From assembly GCA_937862805.1 (NCBI GenBank), contig CALMDO010000083.1:1-33931 (forward strand): a DNA stretch of 33,931 nucleotides, in the 5' to 3' direction. The notes below the pieces were generated by a model, which was not told where the DNA came from, ran no database searches, and saw nothing but the letters and a program-made list of their open reading frames with translations. The position numbers were made by a program, and so were the translations under genes. Of this stretch, positions 23,901-31,390 are shown one piece after another (position 1 is the stretch's first letter; the number at the start of each line of letters is the position of its first letter). Source of the stretch: an uncultured Bacteroidota bacterium (GTDB lineage Bacteria > Bacteroidota > Bacteroidia > Bacteroidales > FEN-979).

Positions 23901-26422
23901 CGTGTCCCTTGCGCCTTGTTGTTGCCCAGGGTGGCCATGAATCCCTGAATGACAGAACCGCTCGGTGAACCGTCGGTATAAGCGCTTACCGTGGTGAGAG
24001 CGTTGCGGTTTTTCCGTTCCAGCTTCGTGGGTCCGGAAGATTGGTATATGGAGGCAAATTGCTGCAATTCGATGATCTCCCCTTTTGTATTGATAAAGGA
24101 TAGATGGCTGAGATGGTCAGGATTGCTTTTGTCGAACTTGTCGAGCGCAACACGGATATCGTACTGATTCGATCCTTCGCGGAACTTGGAGTCGTTATTA
24201 CCGGTGAGGGCTACCTGGAGAGTCGATCCCACGTCGGTGACCGTGAGTCCGAGCGCCGCCATCTTTTGCCGGTCGATCTCGACCCGTGTCTCGGGGTTAC
24301 CACGGGAAGCAGCAAATTTAAGGTAGGTCACCCCCGGAGTACGTTCCAACGTGCGGGCCACACGATCCGCCGTTTTCATGATGCTGTCGTAGCTGATCCC
24401 CGTGATCTGAACACTGACAGGAGCCCCGCTGGTACTCCCCGTGAAATCGATCTGGTTGATGAAGACTTTAACCCCCGGCAGATCCGAAGTCAATGCTTTG
24501 ACCTTTTCTCCCAATTCAGCAGTGGAAAGAGAGCGCTCTTCCTTAGGGCACAGGGAGACAACAATCTCGGTCTGGTTATCGGTTGAAACCCCGTCGTCGC
24601 CCTTCCCGATATTGGTCAAAATACTGGTGACCTCCGGAAGGGAGGCGATCCGTTTCTCAACCAACTGAGTTTGCCGGTTATTCCGCTCCAGGGTCGTTCC
24701 GGGAGCATATTCAAGGCTTACCGAAAACTGGCTCCGGTCGGTCTGTTTCATGAATTCGAAACCGGTGATCCCTGCCACAGGGATCATCAGCGTGATGACC
24801 AGCGCTGCCGAAACCAGATAGAGCACTTTGTTCGGATGATCGAGGCTCCATTGCAGGAGGCGTGTGTAAAAGTCAGTCACCCGGGTAAACCCGCGTTCGA
24901 AGAGCCTGCCGAAACGGTTCAGAAGACTGGTAGAATCGTACGATTCGCGTCTTGCAAAACGCGAAGCAAGGATCGGCGTCACTGTGAAAGAGACCATAAG
25001 GCTGGTCAGGGTAGAGACCAGGACAATAATCGAAAAACCCCTGACGATATCGCCGATCAGCCCGGTGGTCAACGCAAGGGGGACAAAGACCACCACATCC
25101 ACAAAAGTGATGGAGACGGCCGCGAATCCGATTTCGGTTCGTCCTTTCAGCGCGGCGACCCGTTTTTCTTCTCCCTTTTCCAGGTGATGATAGATGTTCT
25201 CAAGCACCACGATGGAGTCATCGACCAGGATGCCGATCACCAGCGATAAAGCAAGCAAAGTAAAGAGATTCAGGCTCATTCCGAAGATCCACATCACCAC
25301 GAAGGCTGTTGTCAGGGAACAGGGAATAGAGACCATCACGATGAGTGCGGTCCTGAATGAATGGAGAAAGAGGAACATCACCAGGGCCACCAAAAGGATG
25401 GCAAGCCCCAGGTCTTCCATTACCGAGCGGGCTGCTGCCATGGTATAGACACTCTGGTCATCCGCGATGTCAAAATGAAGACGGATGCCTTGGTAATCTG
25501 CCTCCAGACGGGTCAATTCCTCGCGCACTGATTCACAGACCTTCACCATGTTAGCATCATTTTGTTTCTGGATCTCCAGCCCCAGGGCATTGACCCCGTT
25601 GAAACGGCTGATCCGGGTAGCATCTACCGTTCCATCCTCCACTTCAGCCACATCCCTTAACCTGACCTCCCCGCCCCGGGAAGAATACCCAACCACCAGG
25701 TTTTTCATCTCTTCCAAAGAAGCCACCTTACCTGCCACCCTGACTACGTACTGGTAAGCGGGATCCATTAGTTTTCCGGTTGGGAAATCCAGGTTTGCCG
25801 TGTAGATCGACTGTGCGATCTGGCTTATTGAAAAACCATAAGATCTTGCTTTCTGGGCATCGACATTGATTTTGATCTCTCTTTTGGATCCACCGGTAAT
25901 GGTGATATTACCGACCCCCTGGACCCTTGAAAGGGTGGGTTTGATCTGATCATCCACCAGAGTGTAAAACCTGGAAGATGGCATAGTCGAAGTCAACGAC
26001 AACCGGAGCACCGGCATCTGACTGGCAGAGTAAGTCAGCAGCGAAGGGGTTTTGGTGTCTTTCGGAAGGGTTGACAGGATCTCGTTCACCTTCCGTTGAA
26101 CATTCTGCACCGCGGTATTGATCTTTTCCGAACGGTAGAATTCAAGAAAAACGATGGAGAGCCCTTCATAAGAGACCGAGGTTACATTCTTCACTTTTTC
26201 AATCCCCGATACAGCATCTTCGATAAGCCGTGTGACATTGCTCTCTACCTCTCCCGGTGAGGCCCCGGGGTATATCGTCTGTACCGTTACATAGGGCGCA
26301 TCGATTTTAGGTAACAGTTCATATCCGAGTTGGTAATAGCCGAACACGGCCAACATGCCCAATGCCAAAAAGATGACAATAATAAATGAGGGTCTTTTTA
26401 TGGATAATTCAGTGAGCGACAT
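20990..26422 (-). CDS. RND efflux pump fused to a substrate-binding-like domain and a TolC channel
   Basis: One uninterrupted 1810-residue frame contains three proteins' worth of sequence. Residues 1-1020 are an HAE1-type RND permease with 12 helices, the Asp pair of the proton relay (LVIGILVDDSIVVLEN) and the helix-10 Lys (MIGLVSKNAILIVDRAND). Residues 1025-1049 (RIKTTHLVVPILFCLSTVIPVQAQ) look exactly like a Sec signal peptide with an AxA-like end, but the first codon is ATC, not a start. Residues 1055-1345 resemble ABC_sub_bind-type periplasmic domains (VVYDGKAKSNAV, DLIVTIGVLASHDLA). Residues 1360-1805 are an OEP/TolC domain (ARSALLPYLGIDASG, LDVLDAQQQNLTS). Topology works: the RND C-terminus is cytosolic and the extra segment would return the chain to the periplasm. 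It is translated 15 bases after the adaptor gene. Substrate unknown. Confidence 0.88.
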   Translation of the reverse strand: MSLTELSIKRPSFIIVIFLALGMLAVFGYYQLGYELLPKIDAPYVTVQTIYPGASPGEVESNVTRLIEDAVSGIEKVKNVTSVSYEGLSIVFLEFYRSEKINTAVQNVQRKVNEILSTLPKDTKTPSLLTYSASQMPVLRLSLTSTMPSSRFYTLVDDQIKPTLSRVQGVGNITITGGSKREIKINVDAQKARSYGFSISQIAQSIYTANLDFPTGKLMDPAYQYVVRVAGKVASLEEMKNLVVGYSSRGGEVRLRDVAEVEDGTVDATRISRFNGVNALGLEIQKQNDANMVKVCESVREELTRLEADYQGIRLHFDIADDQSVYTMAAARSVMEDLGLAILLVALVMFLFLHSFRTALIVMVSIPCSLTTAFVVMWIFGMSLNLFTLLALSLVIGILVDDSIVVLENIYHHLEKGEEKRVAALKGRTEIGFAAVSITFVDVVVFVPLALTTGLIGDIVRGFSIIVLVSTLTSLMVSFTVTPILASRFARRESYDSTSLLNRFGRLFERGFTRVTDFYTRLLQWSLDHPNKVLYLVSAALVITLMIPVAGITGFEFMKQTDRSQFSVSLEYAPGTTLERNNRQTQLVEKRIASLPEVTSILTNIGKGDDGVSTDNQTEIVVSLCPKEERSLSTAELGEKVKALTSDLPGVKVFINQIDFTGSTSGAPVSVQITGISYDSIMKTADRVARTLERTPGVTYLKFAASRGNPETRVEIDRQKMAALGLTVTDVGSTLQVALTGNNDSKFREGSNQYDIRVALDKFDKSNPDHLSHLSFINTKGEIIELQQFASIYQSSGPTKLERKNRNALTTVSAYTDGSPSGSVIQGFMATLGNNKAQGTRIGFGGDQDEMLNSFLSLFVALIAGIIFVYFIMVILYDSFAYPMVVLFSIPVALIGAILALALTGNTINVFSILGLIMMIGLVSKNAILIVDRANDRRVAGESIRASLIDAGRMRIRPIFMTTFAMIFGMLPIATASGAGAEWKNGLAWVLIGGLTSSMLLTLFVVPIIYEKMAHFLDRSSRSSIRIKTTHLVVPILFCLSTVIPVQAQEPITFGSGKITLAVVYDGKAKSNAVIQEAIVREVRGLMAGQVTVDFVDISQTTGNWSAESISALNSRILKDPAVDLIVTIGVLASHDLAHRKNLPKPAIAGLVINHDLQNIPLINGASGIPNLSYIQLKPSMESELKELKKIVSFRNLSLVAPREYYAILNPENRPVSAYDTLSDVRINLIMADSTAETILRAIPTGADAIYLDPLFRLPDKEYRKLVDSLNARKIPSFGFDQSAVEEGVLASVYPSMLGRLSKRIALNIQQILLGHDAGSLPVELLMGKGLFLNLSTFGKLGLEVISWDLFTEATIVDLMKQDTAARFISLPDLMNVALDSNRELVARRLEVLAGEKDFSIARSALLPYLGIDASGTLNDPVNYMPPQSVTANANLTQVLWSEPLWSDLKITRLQQQAREEGLVNDKLDIGNQVAQTYLSIMEQQKNFYLFINNLIITRSNLEVAKMKKETGSAGEDEVLRWEIEAARSKKNVISSYASIARLAYQLVQLIHVKTLTSYDLAEFRLEDSGLLVMDSTFMELLEDPIRLQKLGRFMVEEGASNSPVLRQYDFLISAQERTWRSGAVSRYIPVATASGSYANRLYQPSYELPGGITSSYPGYAWSLMAKVEIPLFTGLKNNTTVAKARLNLVQMRTEKQAAMEKLETAVLSNLSELMSAYYDYKQMEIAEVAATRNFEIVDNQYLLGQKSILDVLDAQQQNLTSAMAVNTAFYTFIKSYYDLQQSLGRFDYLMTPGEQADFRRRLDEFMNRN

Positions 26423-26437
26423 AGGAAACGGTTGATG

Positions 26438-27487
26438 TTAGTGGATGATCATGACCCTTGATTGGTCGGTGAGATTGTTCTGGCCGCTGGTGACAACCAA
26501 TTCTCCCTCTTCCAGTCCGTTAAGGATCTCCAGCAGTTGGCCCGATTCTCTGCCAATGGTCACGTTGCGAAGCCGGGCGATTTTGCCTTGTACCACGAAA
26601 ACCTGCGCATTTCGGACGCTCCCGGTAAGCGCTTCGCGGGGAATGACAAGGGCTTTCCTGGCTGTGATGGAGGTGAAATTGACCCGGGCAAACATGCCTC
26701 CTTTGAGAGGAAATTGCGATGAGTTGGGCAACCTGATCTCTACCGGGAAGGTGTGATCATCCATCGCTTTGGAAGAGATGTTGTCGACATACCCGAAAAA
26801 TGAACGACCCGGATAAACATCGGTGGAGATCTCCACCGAATCACCCGATCTGAGCATGAAAACATCTTTTTCCGAAACATTCACCTTGACCTTCAGCGTA
26901 GATATATCGACAATGCTTCCAAGGGTGCTGTTAAGTTGAGCATAAGAACCCTCATTGACTTTCCGTGCGTTGATGATGCCGTTGATGGTGGCTTTAACCC
27001 GTGTATCATCCAGGGACTTTTGAGCCCTTGTCATTTCATTTTCCGCCGATTGCATGTCCAGCCGGGAGAGATCAAGTTGCGCGGCAGAGATTGAATTTTG
27101 TTCATACAGTGTTTTATTACGCTCGAAATCACGTTTCGATTTGAAATAGTTGATCTGCTGCTTGGCCATATCTGACCGCAGGACAAGGTCGTCGATTTCT
27201 GCCAGAACCATCCCTTTTCTGACCTGATCTCCCACCTTGAAATGAACGGCTTTGACGATTCCCTGGGCTTCTGAAATGATATCCACATCGTTGTCAGGAT
27301 CGATCACCCCCACCATGCTCACTACGTTGGATAAAAGTTGCATTTTTATTTCGATCACGTTGACCGGAATGTCGTTAAGCACCTCGCCACGGGATTTGTT
27401 TTGGCTTTTTTTACCCAGCAGAAATACAAGGATTACAACCAGAAGAATGACCGCTGTGGATATTACAGGAAAGATAAATCGCTTCAT
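26438..27487 (-). CDS. RND efflux periplasmic adaptor (membrane fusion protein)
   Basis: From ATG 27487 the protein has 349 residues and starts MKRFIFPVISTAVILLVVILVFLLG, an N-terminal membrane anchor. I reject the track's TTG start at 27562 because the predicted transcription start falls downstream of it. The order is typical of HlyD/AcrA adaptors: a lipoyl half-motif (GIVKAVHFKVGDQVRKGMVLAEID), an alpha-helical hairpin (about 100-165, DMAKQQINYFKSKRDFERN), the second lipoyl half (ATINGIINARKVNEGSYAQ), a beta-barrel domain and a membrane-proximal domain (LVIPREALTGSV, then GLEEGELVVTSG). It links the inner-membrane pump to the outer-membrane channel. Here both partners are on one polypeptide encoded just downstream, so these two genes would supply the complete tripartite pump. 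Confidence 0.92.
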   Translation of the reverse strand: MKRFIFPVISTAVILLVVILVFLLGKKSQNKSRGEVLNDIPVNVIEIKMQLLSNVVSMVGVIDPDNDVDIISEAQGIVKAVHFKVGDQVRKGMVLAEIDDLVLRSDMAKQQINYFKSKRDFERNKTLYEQNSISAAQLDLSRLDMQSAENEMTRAQKSLDDTRVKATINGIINARKVNEGSYAQLNSTLGSIVDISTLKVKVNVSEKDVFMLRSGDSVEISTDVYPGRSFFGYVDNISSKAMDDHTFPVEIRLPNSSQFPLKGGMFARVNFTSITARKALVIPREALTGSVRNAQVFVVQGKIARLRNVTIGRESGQLLEILNGLEEGELVVTSGQNNLTDQSRVMIIH

Positions 27488-27559
27488 AGAAAAAAGAATA
27501 TAAGTTAAAGTGGTACTTTCTTGAAAACAGGATGGAGTAATTTTCAAATTTAGAAAAAT

Positions 27560-27587
27560 CAAATGTATCTTTATAAACTTTTATCAA
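27560..27587 (-). promoter_or_regulatory. Promoter of the efflux operon
   Basis: On the minus strand TTG (27587-27585), a 17-base spacer and TACATTTG (27567-27560) match the consensus. Transcription would start near 27553, inside the track's N-terminal extension, which supports the later ATG at 27487. The site overlaps the divergent kinase promoter region. Confidence 0.5.
27566..27573 (+). promoter_or_regulatory. Possible -7 box for the sensor kinase gene
   Basis: TATCTTTA differs from TAnnTTTG in the last base and lies 18 bases before GTG 27591. It overlaps the oppositely directed TACATTTG by two bases, so the kinase and efflux promoters may compete. No clear -33 element. Confidence 0.28.
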
Positions 27588-27590
27588 CCA

Positions 27591-30563
27591 GTGATCAGAT
27601 TTCTGTTAATAGTCCTCCTGCTGCTGATATGTTCCTTCAAAGGTCAGGGACAGAAAACCCTTCCGGTTTCTATACAGGTAAAACCCCTCAACGTAGAGGA
27701 GGGTCTCAGCCAAAGTACCGTGAACCAGGTATTTCAGGATCACAACGGGTTGATCTGGGTCGTCACAGGTGGCGGTTTGCAATATTTCGACGGGAGCGGT
27801 TTCCGTTCCTTTGACCCGCCCGGATATCTTTCCACGGCAATCGGCGGGAACATCATTCGGGAGATCGTTGAGACAGCCAGCGGAGAGCTCCTTCTTTCCA
27901 CTCCGTCCGTTCTGCTCAGTTTTAACAGTTCCTCCGGCGCTTTCAAGGTTCCTGGTCAACGATCAAGGCAGTTCCCCTTCCTTTTTACCACATCGCTGAA
28001 AGGGTTCCCTTTGTGCTGGTTATCGAAAGATGGTCTCTGCATTGTACAAGAAGACACCATCCGCCCGTTACCGTTGATCTTCGACAGGAATAACAGGTTG
28101 CCTCTTCCCTTCGTTCCCCTGAAATCGTGTTATGCTCCTGACGGTAAAATCTGGATTGCCGCGGAAAACGGGCTTTTGCAGATCGATACGGTGGCCACCA
28201 AAGGAAATTTGGCATATCCTGCACGATGGTTCCCCTTTCCTTCCCCGATCCGGGATATGGTCAGGGCTCCCGGTGGACAGGTTTTCCTTTTAGCCGGAGA
28301 AGATATCTGGAAATTTACCTCATCGGGATCTTTCGAAAAGTTGAACAATCATGAGATTAAAAGCCCCGACCGGATCTTTATCGACCGAAACGGAACGTAT
28401 TGGATTACAGATTACACCCGTGAAAATCTCTACCGGATCTCCAACGGGTTATGTGAAAAGGTAAAACTGTTTAACCGTGAAGGAAAACATACCGACACCC
28501 TCCGGGTCAGTATCCGCAATTTTTTTGAAGACCGGCGAGGCAACATCTGGATTGGGACCGATGGCGCGGGTTTACTCTGGTATTCACCGGCGTTGGTTAC
28601 CTTCAACCTTTTAAAGATTGGTTTTACCCGTTGTATCCGGGAATTCAACGGGGATATATGGGTCGGAACCTTTAAAAAGGGGTTGTGGCGACTGCCACCC
28701 GGCTTGCAAGGTGCTCAAAGGGTCAATCCCGCCCTTTTTACCCATCAGATGAACTTTTTGGATATGACCGTCGACCGCGATCAGCGCCTCTGGATAGCTA
28801 CCGAAGGAGCCCTCTTTGTACTGGACAAAAGGGGTGTAATCGTTGCACAGATGCCACTCAATGCCCGCTCCGCTTACTTTCTGGAAATCGCCGATGGCCG
28901 GTTGTTTCTGTCTGCCTATGACCGGCTGTATGCCTGCAATTCCGGGAACCGGCCGCACCTGACGCTCCTGCGCAGCCAAAGCCAGGTCCGGCAGTTGATT
29001 GAATGGAAAGGTTGCTGGTGGGTGGCCGGCTACTCGGGTTTGTACCGGTATGACCGCAAAACAAAAGTGGAAGACGCATTGAATTTCGACAAGAGCTTTC
29101 TTCTCTCTTCTGCCCAGGTATATGCGTTACTTCCTGTCGGAGAAACCCTTTGGGCCGGAACAGATCATGGCATTGTTTGTTTTACGCCGGAAGGGAAAAC
29201 CCTTCAACCGACCAGGTTATTTGAAAACCTGAAGAATGAGGTGGTGTATTCGCTGCTCACCGATCAACAGGGACGGATATGGTTTACGAGCAATAACGGG
29301 ATCGGTACCATCGCGAAAACCGACGGCCGGATTGTCCGTTTTTCATTGCAAAACAACCTCCAATCCACGGAATTCAATTATAATGCCGCCTTTGCTGCCA
29401 ACGATGGTTGGTTTTATTTCGGCGGGATCAATGGGATCAATGGCTTGATGACCAGCCATTTTAAATTTTTTCATTCACTGCCATCGGTGCGTTTGCTCAC
29501 CCTTCACCTCTCCGATACCTCCTTTACGGATGGGATTCCCCCGGCCCATGTTACCCTTCGGCTGGACTGGAAGCGGGCCCATTGCAGTGGAACTGTTTTC
29601 ACCCCGGATTATCTCCCTGATGGGACCGCCACCTATGCTTTCTTCCTGAAAAACTACCAGTCGGGATGGAGCCAGCCTTCAAAATTCCCGGCCTTCAGCT
29701 TCCGTAACCTCCCTCCGGGAACATACCAGCTCTGGGTACGATGTACCGACGGTTTTTCAAACCAGGGAACAGCTCAATGTGTCCTGACCCTCCAGATTGT
29801 TCCTCCTTTTTGGAAAACCTGGTGGTTCGGACTGCTCCTTACCCTCCTGGTGGTCGGTATCAGCATCATGGGCGTAGTACTTATCCAAAGAGAGCGTTAC
29901 AACCGGCGACTGATCGTTCTCGAACACCGCAATGCAATCGACAGGGAAAGGCTGCGCATTTCGCGTGACATGCATGATGAAATCGGCGCCAGTCTTACCC
30001 AAATCGCCATCCTGAGTGAAATAGTAAAAAAACAGAAAGAGATTCCCGAGCCAACCCTGAAGTTGATCGGCCGGATATCCGAAATCTCCGGAACCGTTGT
30101 GGACGATATGGGAGAGATCATCTGGGCCATGAACCCGCGCAATGACAACCTTCCGAGTTTTGTCTCCTACCTCCGTCAACATACCTCCGAATACCTTACC
30201 GTAGCCGGCCTCGCTGCCGATTTTAACTTCCCGGAAGAGGTTCCCGACAGGGACATGACTTCAGAACAGCGGCGAAACATCTTCCTGGTGGTCAAGGAGA
30301 CTCTTCACAACGTGGTAAAACATGCAACCGCTACCCGTGCAGCAATCCGGTTGAATTGGTCCGACGACAGGCAAAAGCTTGAAATTGAGATCACCGATAA
30401 CGGACAGGGATTCGACCTTGAGGCAAAAAGTGCAACAGGCAACGGTCTGACCAATATCCGGAAAAGAATCGACAGCCTGGGCGGAACCTGCACCATCGAA
30501 ACAAACCCTGGAAAAGGAACACGCATCCGGTTCACAGTTCCCCTCAGCCAGATTCCAAAATAA
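27591..30563 (+). CDS. Reg_prop / Y_Y_Y sensor histidine kinase (HisKA_3 type)
   Basis: The 990-residue protein starts at GTG with a signal peptide (MIRFLLIVLLLLICSFKGQGQ). Residues about 30-660 are two-component-regulator propeller repeats (LSQSTVNQVFQDHNGLIWVVT, DRRGNIWIGTDGAGLLWYS, DQQGRIWFTSNNGIG). A Y_Y_Y domain follows (about 670-745, ending LPPGTYQLWVRCTDG), then one membrane helix (WWFGLLLTLLVVGISIMGVVL). The cytosolic part has a HisKA_3 motif with phospho-acceptor H795 (SRDMHDEIGASL) and an HATPase with the N box (VKETLHNVVKHA), DNGQGFD and GNGLTNI. Unlike hybrid HTCS regulators of glycan loci, it has no receiver or AraC domain; the regulator is a separate gene 63 bases downstream. 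It senses a periplasmic signal that cannot be named from sequence. Confidence 0.93.
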   Translation: MIRFLLIVLLLLICSFKGQGQKTLPVSIQVKPLNVEEGLSQSTVNQVFQDHNGLIWVVTGGGLQYFDGSGFRSFDPPGYLSTAIGGNIIREIVETASGELLLSTPSVLLSFNSSSGAFKVPGQRSRQFPFLFTTSLKGFPLCWLSKDGLCIVQEDTIRPLPLIFDRNNRLPLPFVPLKSCYAPDGKIWIAAENGLLQIDTVATKGNLAYPARWFPFPSPIRDMVRAPGGQVFLLAGEDIWKFTSSGSFEKLNNHEIKSPDRIFIDRNGTYWITDYTRENLYRISNGLCEKVKLFNREGKHTDTLRVSIRNFFEDRRGNIWIGTDGAGLLWYSPALVTFNLLKIGFTRCIREFNGDIWVGTFKKGLWRLPPGLQGAQRVNPALFTHQMNFLDMTVDRDQRLWIATEGALFVLDKRGVIVAQMPLNARSAYFLEIADGRLFLSAYDRLYACNSGNRPHLTLLRSQSQVRQLIEWKGCWWVAGYSGLYRYDRKTKVEDALNFDKSFLLSSAQVYALLPVGETLWAGTDHGIVCFTPEGKTLQPTRLFENLKNEVVYSLLTDQQGRIWFTSNNGIGTIAKTDGRIVRFSLQNNLQSTEFNYNAAFAANDGWFYFGGINGINGLMTSHFKFFHSLPSVRLLTLHLSDTSFTDGIPPAHVTLRLDWKRAHCSGTVFTPDYLPDGTATYAFFLKNYQSGWSQPSKFPAFSFRNLPPGTYQLWVRCTDGFSNQGTAQCVLTLQIVPPFWKTWWFGLLLTLLVVGISIMGVVLIQRERYNRRLIVLEHRNAIDRERLRISRDMHDEIGASLTQIAILSEIVKKQKEIPEPTLKLIGRISEISGTVVDDMGEIIWAMNPRNDNLPSFVSYLRQHTSEYLTVAGLAADFNFPEEVPDRDMTSEQRRNIFLVVKETLHNVVKHATATRAAIRLNWSDDRQKLEIEITDNGQGFDLEAKSATGNGLTNIRKRIDSLGGTCTIETNPGKGTRIRFTVPLSQIPK

Positions 30564-30606
30564 CACCAACGTGTGATTCCTTATGAAAAGTTGCTTTCTA
30601 CCTTTA
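30562..30606 (+). promoter_or_regulatory. Putative regulator-binding site and promoter before the response regulator gene
   Basis: AACACC-AA-CGTGTGATT (30562-30578) is a degenerate copy of the perfect inverted repeat at 31288-31303; the 11 bases AACGTGTGATT are identical. Its left end overlaps the kinase stop codon. A -7-like TACCTTTA lies at 30599-30606, centred about 30 bases downstream of the repeat, so a bound regulator would sit next to RNA polymerase. I infer autoregulation. Confidence 0.45.
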
Positions 30607-30626
30607 CATCTCATTAATACCCCTCC

Positions 30627-31268
30627 ATGAACGACGAAATCAGGATCATGATCGTGGAAGACCAGGAACCCGTGAGAGAAGGGCTGCGCGTTCTGATCAA
30701 CGGATCTGAAGGGTACCGTTGCATAGCTGCCTGCCGTACAGCCGAAGAAGCGCTCGATTGTATCGGTGATGAACTCCCTGACGTGGTACTGATGGACATT
30801 AACCTCCCCGGCATGCGCGGCACCGAATGTGTTGTCCATATTAAAAACAGCCACCCTGAAGTCCAGGTGATGATGCTTACCGTTTTCGAAAACAACGAAG
30901 AGATATTCACCTCCCTGGAAGCCGGCGCCACCGGTTATCTCCTGAAAAAAACACCCCCTGCCCAATTGCTCCAGGCCATCTCCGACCTGGTCAAAGGTGG
31001 CTCCCCCATGAGCAGCGAAATTGCCAGGAAAGTGGTGCAACGTTTCCACCTATCCTCCCCTTCCCGCTTCCCCGAAGCAAACCTGACCTCCCGCGAAGAG
31101 GAGATTCTCTCCTACCTGGCCAAGGGATATCTCTATAAAGAGATCGCTGCCAGCCTCTTCATTAACATCGAGACCGTCAGGACCCATATCCATAAAATCT
31201 ACCAGAAACTTCAGGTCCGTACCCGTACCGAAATGCTCCTGAAATACCTTCGCCAACCAGAACAGTGA
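30627..31268 (+). CDS. NarL/FixJ-family response regulator (LuxR-type HTH)
   Basis: The 213-residue protein has an N-terminal receiver domain with the acidic pocket (VEDQEP), phospho-acceptor D57 (VVLMDINLPGMRG), the switch Thr (MLTVFEN) and the conserved Lys (LLKKT). A short linker leads to a C-terminal LuxR-type helix-turn-helix (LTSREEEILSYLAKGYLYKEIAASLFINIETVRTH). Order, length and residues are all typical of a complete, active regulator. It is the evident partner of the HisKA_3 kinase directly upstream, the usual kinase type for NarL-like regulators. Related inverted repeats flank the gene on both sides, upstream of its own start and upstream of the next gene, and I propose that these are its operators. 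Confidence 0.94.
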   Translation: MNDEIRIMIVEDQEPVREGLRVLINGSEGYRCIAACRTAEEALDCIGDELPDVVLMDINLPGMRGTECVVHIKNSHPEVQVMMLTVFENNEEIFTSLEAGATGYLLKKTPPAQLLQAISDLVKGGSPMSSEIARKVVQRFHLSSPSRFPEANLTSREEEILSYLAKGYLYKEIAASLFINIETVRTHIHKIYQKLQVRTRTEMLLKYLRQPEQ

Positions 31269-31287
31269 AAAGGCGTTAAAAATAAAT

Positions 31288-31303
31288 TCACACGAACGTG
31301 TGA
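31288..31303 (+). promoter_or_regulatory. Perfect inverted repeat, putative operator of the PQQ-propeller gene
   Basis: TCACACGAACGTGTGA has 7-base arms around AA with no mismatch. A further GTGATTG copy follows 16 bases downstream (31300-31306 and 31316-31322), and a weak -7 match (GACTTTTG, 31327-31334) is centred about 31 bases from the repeat, nearly the same geometry as at the regulator's own promoter. Confidence 0.55.
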
Positions 31304-31390
31304 TTGATCCCCCCGGTGATTGTCACGACTTTTGCAGCAGTATCTGTTTTTCAATTCATCGATGTTTTTCTTCTTAAACCTTAGAAACCC

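Noticed and set aside
24104-25249. Plus-strand ORFs of 160 and 192 residues opposite the RND gene
   Set aside because: Their low-complexity, charged sequences are the antisense of conserved RND motifs.
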